Positions 1-6,930 of a stretch of DNA of 64,000 nucleotides are shown here, one piece after another. Below the pieces are notes generated by a model. It had not been told where the DNA came from and did not search any database. It saw nothing but the letters and a program-made list of their open reading frames with translations. The stretch comes from Streptomyces sp. NRRL F-5135 (GTDB lineage Bacteria; Actinomycetota; Actinomycetes; Streptomycetales; Streptomycetaceae). The stretch is taken from assembly GCF_000719775.1 (NCBI RefSeq), contig NZ_JOHR01000009.1, positions 310,001-374,000 on the forward strand, in the 5' to 3' direction. The translations under genes were made by a program, and so were the position numbers. Numbering within the stretch: the first letter of the stretch is position 1; every line of letters begins with the position of its first letter.

Positions 1-930
1 GACGAGGAGGGCGGCCATCCCGAGGAACATGGGGACGAAGAGCAGCACGTTGTAGGCGGGCAGCCAGATGGCGTTGCGGCGCAGCGCGTCCGCGTCGCGG
101 GCGCCCAGGTAGCCGGCGACGGTCGTCGGGAAGATCACCACGGTGAGCGCGTTGAGCAGGGAGGTCGTCACGTACCACGCCCCGCCCAGCCCGCCGCCCC
201 CAGCGCCGGAACCGCTTGTTCCACCACTCCCGCCCGGCAGGGTCAGCCACGCGCGCTTCTCCGCGACGAGCCGGTCGAGGAACGGCCCGTACCCGTCGAA
301 GTAGTGCAGCGGTACGTACACGGCGAGGAACGCCAGCGTGCCGATCACCAGGACGTCCTTGAGCACGGACACCCACGCGCTGCCGCGCAGCCCGCTGACC
401 ACGACGAATCCGGTGGTGACGGCGAAGGCGGCGAAGTAGGCCCAGTTCAGGCTGATCGCGCCGTACGAGATCGTCGAGACGACGACGCCCATGCCGGTGA
501 TCTGGAGCTGGATGTAGGGGAGGAGGAAGACGGTCGCCAGGACCGCCACCGCCGCACCGAGCCAGGGCCGGCCGTAGCGGTGGGCGAGGATGTCCGTCAG
601 GCCCACGAGGTCGTGGCGGCGGGCGTACTCCCACAGCAGGGGGCCGACCAGGTAGCCGACGGCGTAGCCGCACGACATGTACGCGACCACGTAGAGGACG
701 GGCGCGCCGTGGTTGTAGCCCCAGCCCGCGGCGCCCAGATAGCTGAAGCTGGTGTAGCTCTCGCCCGCCATCAGGACCCAGATGAGGACCGCGCCGAGGC
801 TGCGCCCGCCCACGGACCACTCGGTGAGCCCGCCTCCGCCGCCGCCCCGGCCCCGTACGGCGAGCAGTCCGAGGACGACGGTCAGCACCATGAAGGCGAC
901 GAAGACGCCGGTGGCGACGACGGCGTTCAC
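1..930 (-). CDS. Sodium:solute symporter (SSS family), 3' part beyond the window
   Basis: The first about 310 residues of a multi-pass membrane transporter read leftwards from a GTG at 928-930 and leave the window at base 1. Early residues contain GLLAVRGRG, then LTEWSVGGRSLG and MAGESYTSFSYLGAAG, the pattern of the first two helices of SSS-family (SLC5-like) sodium/solute symporters. Hydrophobic segments continue to the edge. The GTG overlaps the stop of the DUF3311 gene in TAGTG, so the two are translationally coupled. DUF3311 proteins usually accompany this symporter subgroup, which is often annotated as acetate/pyruvate-type or unknown solute. The substrate cannot be read from the part present. 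Family assignment is firm; function is inferred. Confidence 0.85.
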   Translation of the reverse strand, partial: MNAVVATGVFVAFMVLTVVLGLLAVRGRGGGGGGLTEWSVGGRSLGAVLIWVLMAGESYTSFSYLGAAGWGYNHGAPVLYVVAYMSCGYAVGYLVGPLLWEYARRHDLVGLTDILAHRYGRPWLGAAVAVLATVFLLPYIQLQITGMGVVVSTISYGAISLNWAYFAAFAVTTGFVVVSGLRGSAWVSVLKDVLVIGTLAFLAVYVPLHYFDGYGPFLDRLVAEKRAWLTLPGGSGGTSGSGAGGGGLGGAWYVTTSLLNALTVVIFPTTVAGYLGARDADALRRNAIWLPAYNVLLFVPMFLGMAALLV

Positions 931-1139
931 TAGCCCTCACCGTTCCTCTTCAGTCGCCGGTCGCCGCGCCAGGCGAACCAGACGGCGAACGGCGTGACCA
1001 CGGTCGCCCCGAGCGTCCACACGAAGAAGAACGGCAGCCCGAGGACGACCGGATCCACCCGGTTCACCCAGGGCACCGCCCCCAGGAAGAGCACGAACGG
1101 AACCAGCAGCCAGAGCAGATGCGGACGCGGTCTGAACAC
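930..1139 (-). CDS. DUF3311 small membrane protein, symporter partner
   Basis: A 69-residue protein with two hydrophobic helices, around LLWLLVPFVLFLGAVPWVN and LPFFFVWTLGATVVTPFAV, and a basic C-terminal tail (WRGDRRLKRNGEG). This is the layout of DUF3311, a short two-helix protein nearly always encoded directly before an SSS transporter, where it is thought to act as a subunit or chaperone. The start is GTG at 1137-1139. The TAG stop shares one base with the GTG of the downstream symporter, so the two genes form one transcription unit. The identification rests on size, helix pattern and gene context; the role is inferred. Confidence 0.8.
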   Translation of the reverse strand: MFRPRPHLLWLLVPFVLFLGAVPWVNRVDPVVLGLPFFFVWTLGATVVTPFAVWFAWRGDRRLKRNGEG

Positions 1140-1222
1140 CCGAAGACCTTATGGGACCCCGTACGGACCAGGCCCGGCGCATCCCCTCCGCCCCCGCCCC
1201 GTACAGCAGTACGGTGTGCACC

Positions 1223-2221
1223 ATGCGCCCCGACATGCCTGCCGACCACACCACGGAAGCCGAGCGCCTGCTGCGTGCGGCGGACCAGTACCCCGAGGAC
1301 CACGAGCCCCTGCTCCTCCGGGCCGCGGCCCATCTGGAACTGGCCGGGCACCGCGACCGCGCGGCCGGCCTCTACGACACCCTGCTGGCGTCGTCGCCCG
1401 ACCACCCCCACCTGGTGAAGGCGCTCAAGGCGGCCAACCTGTGGGAGTACGGTCACGACGCCGAGGCCCGCGCGATCATCGACGGCCTGCGCGCGGCGGC
1501 CCCGCTGGACCCGGCGCCCTGGGAGATCGTCGCGGAGACCCTGGAGTCGCACGACGAGCTGGAGGCGGCCCACGACGCGTTCACCGCGGCGCTCAACCTG
1601 CTCCTCACCCCGGGCGAGGACGTCCCGTACCCGACGCACGCCCTGCTGATCGGCCGCCACCGGGTCCGCCGGCTGCTCGGCCTGGCCCACGACGACTGGG
1701 ACGGCCTGGCCGACCAGGTCAACCGCGCCCCGGTCACCCTGGACGAGCTGCACGACCCGAAGCGCCTGTGGGCCCTCGGCTCCGACAACCCCGCCGAGCT
1801 CCGGGCCGAGATCACCCGCCTCCGCGCCGAACTGGGCTCCTACCGCTCCGCCCTCTCCCGCCCCTTCCCGGTCGCGGTCCTGCACTGGCCGGCGGCGGAA
1901 CTGGCCGAACTCGTCGCCGCGTACCCGCCCCTCGCCGCCGAGTACCCCTCCCACGAGGCCCACCTGACCCAGCTGGAAGCCTCCCTCCGCGACCTCTCCG
2001 CCACCGGCACCCCCAACCTGGGCATCGTCACGGCCACGGTCCCCTCCTACGAAGCCTTCGCGGCCTCGGAACAGTCCGCCCCCACCAACACCACCCTGCT
2101 CCCCCAATACGCCACCACCCTCGCCGCCCGAGGCCGAGCCACCCCCTGGCCCCCCGCCCGCAACGCCACCTGCTGGTGCGCCTCCACCAAGCCCTACGGC
2201 GCCTGCCACGGGGCGGCTTAG
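1223..2221 (+). CDS. SEC-C motif protein with TPR-like N-terminal region
   Basis: This 332-residue protein begins with helical pairs resembling tetratricopeptide repeats (EAERLLRAADQYPED, EPLLLRAAAHLELAGHRDRA). It ends with CWCASTKPYGACHG at about residues 315-329, a SEC-C zinc-binding motif (CxC...C-H) like the C-terminal end of SecA. SEC-C proteins of this kind are probably zinc-stabilised adaptors; the partner is unknown. The open frame extends upstream to 1151, but ATG 1223 (or ATG 1235) is preferred because the upstream codons are not family-like. No strong ribosome site precedes it. The gene ends 98 bases before the vsr gene and lies outside the defence island. Confidence 0.75.
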   Translation: MRPDMPADHTTEAERLLRAADQYPEDHEPLLLRAAAHLELAGHRDRAAGLYDTLLASSPDHPHLVKALKAANLWEYGHDAEARAIIDGLRAAAPLDPAPWEIVAETLESHDELEAAHDAFTAALNLLLTPGEDVPYPTHALLIGRHRVRRLLGLAHDDWDGLADQVNRAPVTLDELHDPKRLWALGSDNPAELRAEITRLRAELGSYRSALSRPFPVAVLHWPAAELAELVAAYPPLAAEYPSHEAHLTQLEASLRDLSATGTPNLGIVTATVPSYEAFAASEQSAPTNTTLLPQYATTLAARGRATPWPPARNATCWCASTKPYGACHGAA

Positions 2222-2241
2222 GGCACCGAGAGTTACCCAGC

Positions 2242-2281
2242 TGACAAGGTCATCGATCCTTCCACCGTGACCCTGTCATCG
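2242..2281 (+). promoter_or_regulatory. Two operator-like direct repeats before vsr
   Basis: The 98-base gap between the SEC-C gene and vsr contains TGACAAGGTCATCG at 2242-2255 and TGACCCTGTCATCG at 2268-2281. Both fit TGAC-N3-GTCATCG, and each has an internal dyad (TGAC...GTCA). Their start points are 26 bases apart, or about two and a half helical turns. The second copy ends 38 bases before the vsr ATG. Paired copies of a half-palindromic site in a leader suggest a binding site for a dimeric regulator of the vsr/methyltransferase unit. The regulator is unknown; a candidate is the helix-turn-helix part of the sigma/ATPase fusion in the same island. Confidence 0.45.
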
Positions 2282-2319
2282 TGGACCGAAACAACGTCGG
2301 AAAATGGGACACTGGGACC

Positions 2320-2751
2320 ATGCGTGCCGCACCCCCGTCCAGCCCCGACGTCTCGGCTCGGATGAGCCGGCAGACCAACCAGGACACCGGTGCCGAATGG
2401 GCGGTGCGGCAACTTCTCCATGCCTCCGGATACCGATACCGGACCCACTATCCGGTGCCGGGCATGCGCAGACGGAAGATCGACATCGCGTTCACCCGTG
2501 CCAGATTGGCTGTCCTCATCGACGGCTGCTTCTGGCATGGCTGCCCCGAGCATGCCACCAGCCCCAAGGCGAACGCGGAATGGTGGCGGCGGAAGCTCGC
2601 TCGCAACATCGAGCGGGACCAGGAGACGAACGCGCAGTTGCTGGCCGAGGGTTGGACGGTTCTGCGCTTTTGGGAACACGAATCACCGGTCGCCGTTATG
2701 CGTGAGGTGGCCGCGGCTGTGGACCGGGAGAAGGCAAGCAGGCAGAAATGA
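2320..2751 (+). CDS. vsr: Very short patch repair endonuclease (Vsr)
   Basis: This 143-residue protein carries the Vsr signature: MSRQTNQDTGAEWAVRQLLH near the start, then GMRRRKIDIAF with the metal-binding Asp, and IDGCFWHGCPEH at about residue 66, followed by WWRRKLARNIERD and a terminal WEHE. Vsr nicks next to T:G mismatches that arise when 5-methylcytosine deaminates, so it usually travels with a cytosine-5 methyltransferase, as here. The open frame begins at GTG 2281, but ATG 2320 fits the family's length. The next gene starts 19 bases after the stop. It is the first gene of the island's methylation unit and is preceded by the paired repeats at 2242-2281. Confidence 0.92.
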   Translation: MRAAPPSSPDVSARMSRQTNQDTGAEWAVRQLLHASGYRYRTHYPVPGMRRRKIDIAFTRARLAVLIDGCFWHGCPEHATSPKANAEWWRRKLARNIERDQETNAQLLAEGWTVLRFWEHESPVAVMREVAAAVDREKASRQK

Positions 2752-2770
2752 CCCACGGAGGGCGGGGCCG

Positions 2771-3772
2771 GTGAGCGAACTGCGATTCGTCGACGTGTGC
2801 GCGGGCGGGGGTGGATTGGCCTTGGGGCTGGAGCACGCAGGCTTCGAACCCGTACTGCTCCTGGACAAGAACCCTGTGGCTTGCGACACCCTTCGCCGGA
2901 ACCGTCCGACGTGGCAGGTTCTGGAGACGGACCTGCTGGACTTCTCCCCTTCGATGTACCCGGAGATCTACGACGTTGATCTGTTATCGGCCGGACCGCC
3001 CCGGGTGAGATCGACCATCGCACGCAGCGAGACCGAAGCCGAACTGCGCTTGCTGGAAGCGACCGTCTACCTGGCACATGCCGTCCAGCCCCGAGCTCTG
3101 GTCATCGAGAACGTGCCGGGGCTGCTGAACGCACCGCACTTCGAGCCGATACGCGACCTCATCAGCAACGAGCTGAATCATCTCGGGTACCGATTCCGGT
3201 GGCTCCTTCTGAACGCAGCCGACTTCGGGGTGCCCCAGAACCGGAGACAAGGGCTGCTCGTCGCACTCAAGGAGCAGTATTTCGATGCGTTCCGTCCACC
3301 AGAACCAACGGTTCGCGAGCATCTGTCCGTAGGTCGAGCCCTGCGACGATCGATGGCCATGGGCGGTTGGCGGGACGCCGACCGGTGGGCAGCCCAAGCG
3401 CTCAGCGTGGCACCGACCTTGGTGGGCGGGTCGGACAGGCGGGGAGGCGCGGACCTCGGCCCGACGGGGACGAGGAAGGCCTGGGCCCGGATGGGAGTCG
3501 ATGGAAGCACCGTGGCCGACAACGTTCCCGGCCCGGACTTCGTCTGGGCGCCAGAGGCGGGGCGGGACGGGATGGTCAGGATCGCGATGGACCAGGCCGC
3601 GCTCCTGCAGGGCTTTCCGTCCGATTGGGGCTTCGCCGGAAGAAAGACGGCCCGCTACCGCCAGATCGGGCATGCCTCCCCACCGCCAGTGGCCAAGGCA
3701 CTCGGACTGGCGATCCGAGCCGCATTGTTGGCAACTGCAACACCCGTCGCCGGCTACACTTCAACCCCATGA
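2771..3772 (+). CDS. Cytosine-5 methyltransferase-like protein lacking the catalytic cysteine
   Basis: This 333-residue protein has most C5-methyltransferase motifs in order: motif I FVDVCAGGGGLALGLEHAGF (residues 6-25, SAM binding), ENVPG (motif VI, about 113), QNRRQG (motif VIII, about 156) and IGHASPPP (motif X, about 298). Motif IV, normally GPPCQ with the nucleophilic Cys, reads SAGPPRVRST at about 72-80, so the Cys-Gln pair is absent. The rest of the frame is intact, which argues against random decay. It may be a non-catalytic partner of the next methyltransferase or have acquired another role. The start is GTG 2771 after a GGAGGGCGGGG ribosome site. Its TGA overlaps the ATG of the next gene (ATGA). 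Confidence 0.85.
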   Translation: MSELRFVDVCAGGGGLALGLEHAGFEPVLLLDKNPVACDTLRRNRPTWQVLETDLLDFSPSMYPEIYDVDLLSAGPPRVRSTIARSETEAELRLLEATVYLAHAVQPRALVIENVPGLLNAPHFEPIRDLISNELNHLGYRFRWLLLNAADFGVPQNRRQGLLVALKEQYFDAFRPPEPTVREHLSVGRALRRSMAMGGWRDADRWAAQALSVAPTLVGGSDRRGGADLGPTGTRKAWARMGVDGSTVADNVPGPDFVWAPEAGRDGMVRIAMDQAALLQGFPSDWGFAGRKTARYRQIGHASPPPVAKALGLAIRAALLATATPVAGYTSTP

Positions 3773-5085
3773 ACAGCCCAGTAACACAGCTTCGCCACCT
3801 CGACGGAGTCCGGATTCTGGACCTTTTCGCAGGTCCTGGTGGACTTGACGTGGCCGCGCATTTCCTGGGCTTCAAGAGCATCGGGATCGAGTGGGACCGC
3901 AACGCGTGCGAGACCCGCTACGCCGCAGGCCTGCCGACGATTCACGCCGATGTGAGCGTCATGCGTACGAGTCGCTTCGACGAGATCCCGAAATCGGTCG
4001 ACGTCCTGGCCGGGGGGCCGCCCTGCCAGTCCTTCTCCGTCGCGGGCAAGGGCAAGGGACGGCGAGCGCTGAACGAAGTGAAGGAGTTCATCCACCGCCT
4101 TGTGGACGGGGATGACGAAGCGAGGATCGACGAAGACCTGCGCGCACTCGACGACTCACGCACCGCCTTGGTCCTGGAGCCCCTTCGCTGGCTCCTCAAA
4201 GCGATCGAGACAGACGGACGTGATCCGTACAAGGTGATCGTTCTGGAGCAGGTGCCTGCGGCCCTGCCTCTCTGGGAGGTCTACGCGAAGCTACTGCGCG
4301 GAGGCGAAGGACGGCTCAACGGCGTCAAGTACGAGGCCGAATGCTGGCAGTTGAAGACAGAGCAGTTCGGGATCCCACAGACGCGTACACGCGCCGTACT
4401 CGTCGCTCGACGCCCGGGGCATGGGGCCATCGAACCGCTTGAGACCACCCATCTGCCCTTCGACCTGCATCGCGGGAAGCGCAATACCTCTCAGCCGGAT
4501 TTGTTCTCGGCCGATTCCGACACTTCGGGAAGCAAGCAGCGCTGGCTCTCCATGGCAGATGCTCTCGACGCTGCCAGTAAGCTGAAAGGTTCGCCTCTGG
4601 ACCCGTCCCGGCTCAGGAGGGGCGGCAAGATGAAGTTCTTCGTCGTCTCGAACTACGGATCCGGGGGCGACCCGAAGAATCGAGGCCGGCGTCTGTCCTC
4701 CGAGCCCGCCTTCACGGTCACCGGGAAGATCTCCCGGAACAGGGTGTACACGTCCACCGAGGACTACGAGGCGGCCAGGTCAGATCGCTTCACCATCCCC
4801 GAGTCGGGGGTTCTGCAGACCTTCCCGCACAACTTCCCGTGGTCGGGAAGCGACCAGGCACAGCAAGTGGGAAACGCAGTACCCCCCCGGCTGGGCATGC
4901 ACGTGCTCAGCCGGGCGCTGCGTGGGAACGCTCCTTCGGACGACGAGTTGGCGGCCTCGGTCACCTGGCCCCATGTGCCCCCGACCACCACGGCTGAGCT
5001 GCGCGTCATCGGTTGCGGCGATCAGGGCCAATGCCCACCGGATTCACACAAGGTCACCCGCTCTCATCGGAAGTCCGCCCCCTGA
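3769..5085 (+). CDS. DNA (cytosine-5) methyltransferase, catalytically intact
   Basis: This 438-residue enzyme has motif I ILDLFAGPGGLD (residues 16-27), motif IV GGPPCQSFS with the catalytic Cys near residue 86, motif VI as LEQV (Glu about 160, Gln instead of the usual Asn), motif VIII QTRTRA (about 204) and motif X QQVGNAVPPRLG (about 368). It should transfer methyl from SAM to cytosine in double-stranded DNA. The region between motifs IV and VI is longer than usual. The ATG at 3769 overlaps the stop of the previous gene, so the two methyltransferase-like proteins are probably made in equal amounts. Its 3' end overlaps the convergent gene at 5054 by 32 bases. The recognition sequence cannot be read from the protein. 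Confidence 0.93.
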   Translation: MNSPVTQLRHLDGVRILDLFAGPGGLDVAAHFLGFKSIGIEWDRNACETRYAAGLPTIHADVSVMRTSRFDEIPKSVDVLAGGPPCQSFSVAGKGKGRRALNEVKEFIHRLVDGDDEARIDEDLRALDDSRTALVLEPLRWLLKAIETDGRDPYKVIVLEQVPAALPLWEVYAKLLRGGEGRLNGVKYEAECWQLKTEQFGIPQTRTRAVLVARRPGHGAIEPLETTHLPFDLHRGKRNTSQPDLFSADSDTSGSKQRWLSMADALDAASKLKGSPLDPSRLRRGGKMKFFVVSNYGSGGDPKNRGRRLSSEPAFTVTGKISRNRVYTSTEDYEAARSDRFTIPESGVLQTFPHNFPWSGSDQAQQVGNAVPPRLGMHVLSRALRGNAPSDDELAASVTWPHVPPTTTAELRVIGCGDQGQCPPDSHKVTRSHRKSAP

Positions 5086-5941
5086 CCGGTGCATCCGCGA
5101 AAAGGTCCTCAAAGTGGGCAACCAGCCTCTGAACCGCCTTCTCCGGGACGCCCTCCTCCTCCGGACCTTCAGGAAGGCTGTTACGGGGGGACGGGAGGGC
5201 TGACTCGGCCCCCTCGATCCAGTCACGCATGGGCTCCCCGTCGCGCTCCACATCCGGGGCGATGACGTCGTACATCAGTGTCGCCGCAGCGGCATTGACC
5301 GCGGGTGTCAGGGCGTTGACCTCGCGACCGGTGCGCACAACCCCTCCCTCTATGAGTCTGACAAGAGCAAGAGCGGTTGGGCGGTGATCGATGACGTCCA
5401 GCCGAAGAGCCGAGTTGAGCATGTCCTGACTACCGCAGGCCACGACTGCGGGCCGGTAGTCCGAACCGTTACGGAAGAGTTCGGCCGCCCACCAGAGTCG
5501 CGCGAATGCCTGCTTGTAGTGCGGGCCGACGAACTTGTCCCGAGCCACTCGTCCGCGCGAACTGTCGGCCTTCGAATCGGACAGGTGACGCCAGACGACG
5601 TAGTCCGGAGCCACCCCAAGGGCCATATACGTCCAGAGTCTCTTCTCGGCTGCCTCCCGGCGAGTCAACCGAAGAGTCTCGTGCAGCCGCGGAGCCAGCC
5701 ACGCATCGGCTGCCGTGGGGCGCTCACCCTGGAACTTCGCCAGGGCGTGGTCGATCAGATCTCGTACCCGGTGCAGGCCCAGTCGCGCTTCGTCGCCGGG
5801 CAGCGGTTCGGCGACCTTGTTCAACGCGATGGAAGGAACGTCCTCGCGTCCTTCGAGCAGCCCTGCGGAAATGTACTCGGCGGCCTGCACGTCGGAAAGC
5901 AGAGCAAGTCGCTCCGGAAGGTACTCGGGGCGGGAAGTCAC
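5054..5941 (-). CDS. DUF6339-like protein of unknown function, last gene of the sigma/ATPase unit
   Basis: A soluble 295-residue protein, mostly helical by composition. The segment FVGPHYKQAFARLWWAAEL (about 137-155), followed by NGSDY, resembles the actinobacterial family I remember as DUF6339; an HMM search should confirm this. Another recognisable block is WLAPRLHETLRLTRREAA (81-98). No nuclease, ATPase or membrane motif is visible. The GTG start at 5939-5941 overlaps the preceding stop (GTGA), so translation is coupled to the 330-residue protein and, through it, to the sigma/ATPase fusion. The C-terminal quarter is acidic and low in complexity. It probably works with those two proteins; no reaction can be proposed. 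Confidence 0.75.
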   Translation of the reverse strand: MTSRPEYLPERLALLSDVQAAEYISAGLLEGREDVPSIALNKVAEPLPGDEARLGLHRVRDLIDHALAKFQGERPTAADAWLAPRLHETLRLTRREAAEKRLWTYMALGVAPDYVVWRHLSDSKADSSRGRVARDKFVGPHYKQAFARLWWAAELFRNGSDYRPAVVACGSQDMLNSALRLDVIDHRPTALALVRLIEGGVVRTGREVNALTPAVNAAAATLMYDVIAPDVERDGEPMRDWIEGAESALPSPRNSLPEGPEEEGVPEKAVQRLVAHFEDLFADAPVRGRTSDESG

Positions 5942-6930
5942 GCTCGGGTCTCCTGGTCGAGTCGTTCGATGTCACGGACAGTATCGGCCAGGGCTCTGGG
6001 GACCTCGGCCCGGCGGGATGCCGCGTACTGGATGCGCGGTTGCAGATCCGCCCAACCCCCCTCACCCGTGCGTCGGATGTGGACCTCGCGGAGAGCATCC
6101 TCCACCGACCGCCCGGGCACGATGTCCGGCAGCATTTCGCGGAGCACCTCGCCGCGCCAGTCCGGCGGAAGGAGCGGCGTCCCATCGTCCTCGATCTCCA
6201 GGTCGCCGATGGCGGTGTGAAAGACGGCGGTCCACACATCGGTGCCCATCTGGGCCAGCAGCATCTCTCGTATGACGCTCTCCACCTTCGAGCCCTGGCC
6301 TTCCACCAGCGCCACGATGCCCTCGAAATCCGAGTTCAGGCGTACGACGGGCATCCGGCCTGCGGTGTCCAGGATCCAGGGCGCGTCCCGGAAGCTGCGC
6401 AACCACTCGGAGCCGCGGGCGAAACTGACCGTGCTCAGGTCGATGTCGCGATCCCTGAGCGGGGCCTCGGCCGTCATGTCGATCAGCCACTCCTGGTCCG
6501 TGGAGGCGATGAGCCGCCCTTCGACCCCGCCCACAGTGGCCACCACGTGCACAACGAGGGACGCACGGTCGAGGTGGTCGTCCCGGTCGAGTTCGATCTC
6601 CCCTGTCCATTCCCTCCCGCCCTCCCTGTCGGGAGTCAACCGCGCGACCGTACGTGTATTGGTGGCCCCCTCCGTCAGAACGGCGACGACCGTGACATCG
6701 GACCAGTGGCCCTTCGTCTCGATCTCACGGGCCGGTACGGTCGCGGTCAGGGTGAGCCGTGCCGTCTGCCAGTCGTCACGCTCGGCCCTGCCGAGTGCCA
6801 CCACCTGCTCGACAACCGAGTACGCCCTGGTGTCGAGCTGCTCCCGATGACCGCCGGGGCCGCTCAGCCGCACGGCCGTGACGCGCGCCGTCACAGCGCC
6901 GGTCGGTCGGTGGTACGGATAGGCCCTCAC
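5938..6930 (-). CDS. Unknown protein of the defence island (330 residues)
   Basis: I do not recognise this family. The N-terminal 180 residues alternate polar and hydrophobic residues in beta-rich fashion (for example [38 protein letters not shown]). The C-terminal part is helical ([18 protein letters not shown] and [14 protein letters not shown]). No signal peptide, membrane segment, Walker motif or metal-binding cluster is visible. The start is GTG 6928-6930, overlapping the stop of the sigma/ATPase gene (GTGA), and the stop overlaps the next start in the same way. This strict coupling makes a complex of the three products likely. A beta-sandwich platform or adaptor is one possibility, by inference only. 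Confidence 0.75.
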   Translation of the reverse strand: MRAYPYHRPTGAVTARVTAVRLSGPGGHREQLDTRAYSVVEQVVALGRAERDDWQTARLTLTATVPAREIETKGHWSDVTVVAVLTEGATNTRTVARLTPDREGGREWTGEIELDRDDHLDRASLVVHVVATVGGVEGRLIASTDQEWLIDMTAEAPLRDRDIDLSTVSFARGSEWLRSFRDAPWILDTAGRMPVVRLNSDFEGIVALVEGQGSKVESVIREMLLAQMGTDVWTAVFHTAIGDLEIEDDGTPLLPPDWRGEVLREMLPDIVPGRSVEDALREVHIRRTGEGGWADLQPRIQYAASRRAEVPRALADTVRDIERLDQETRA

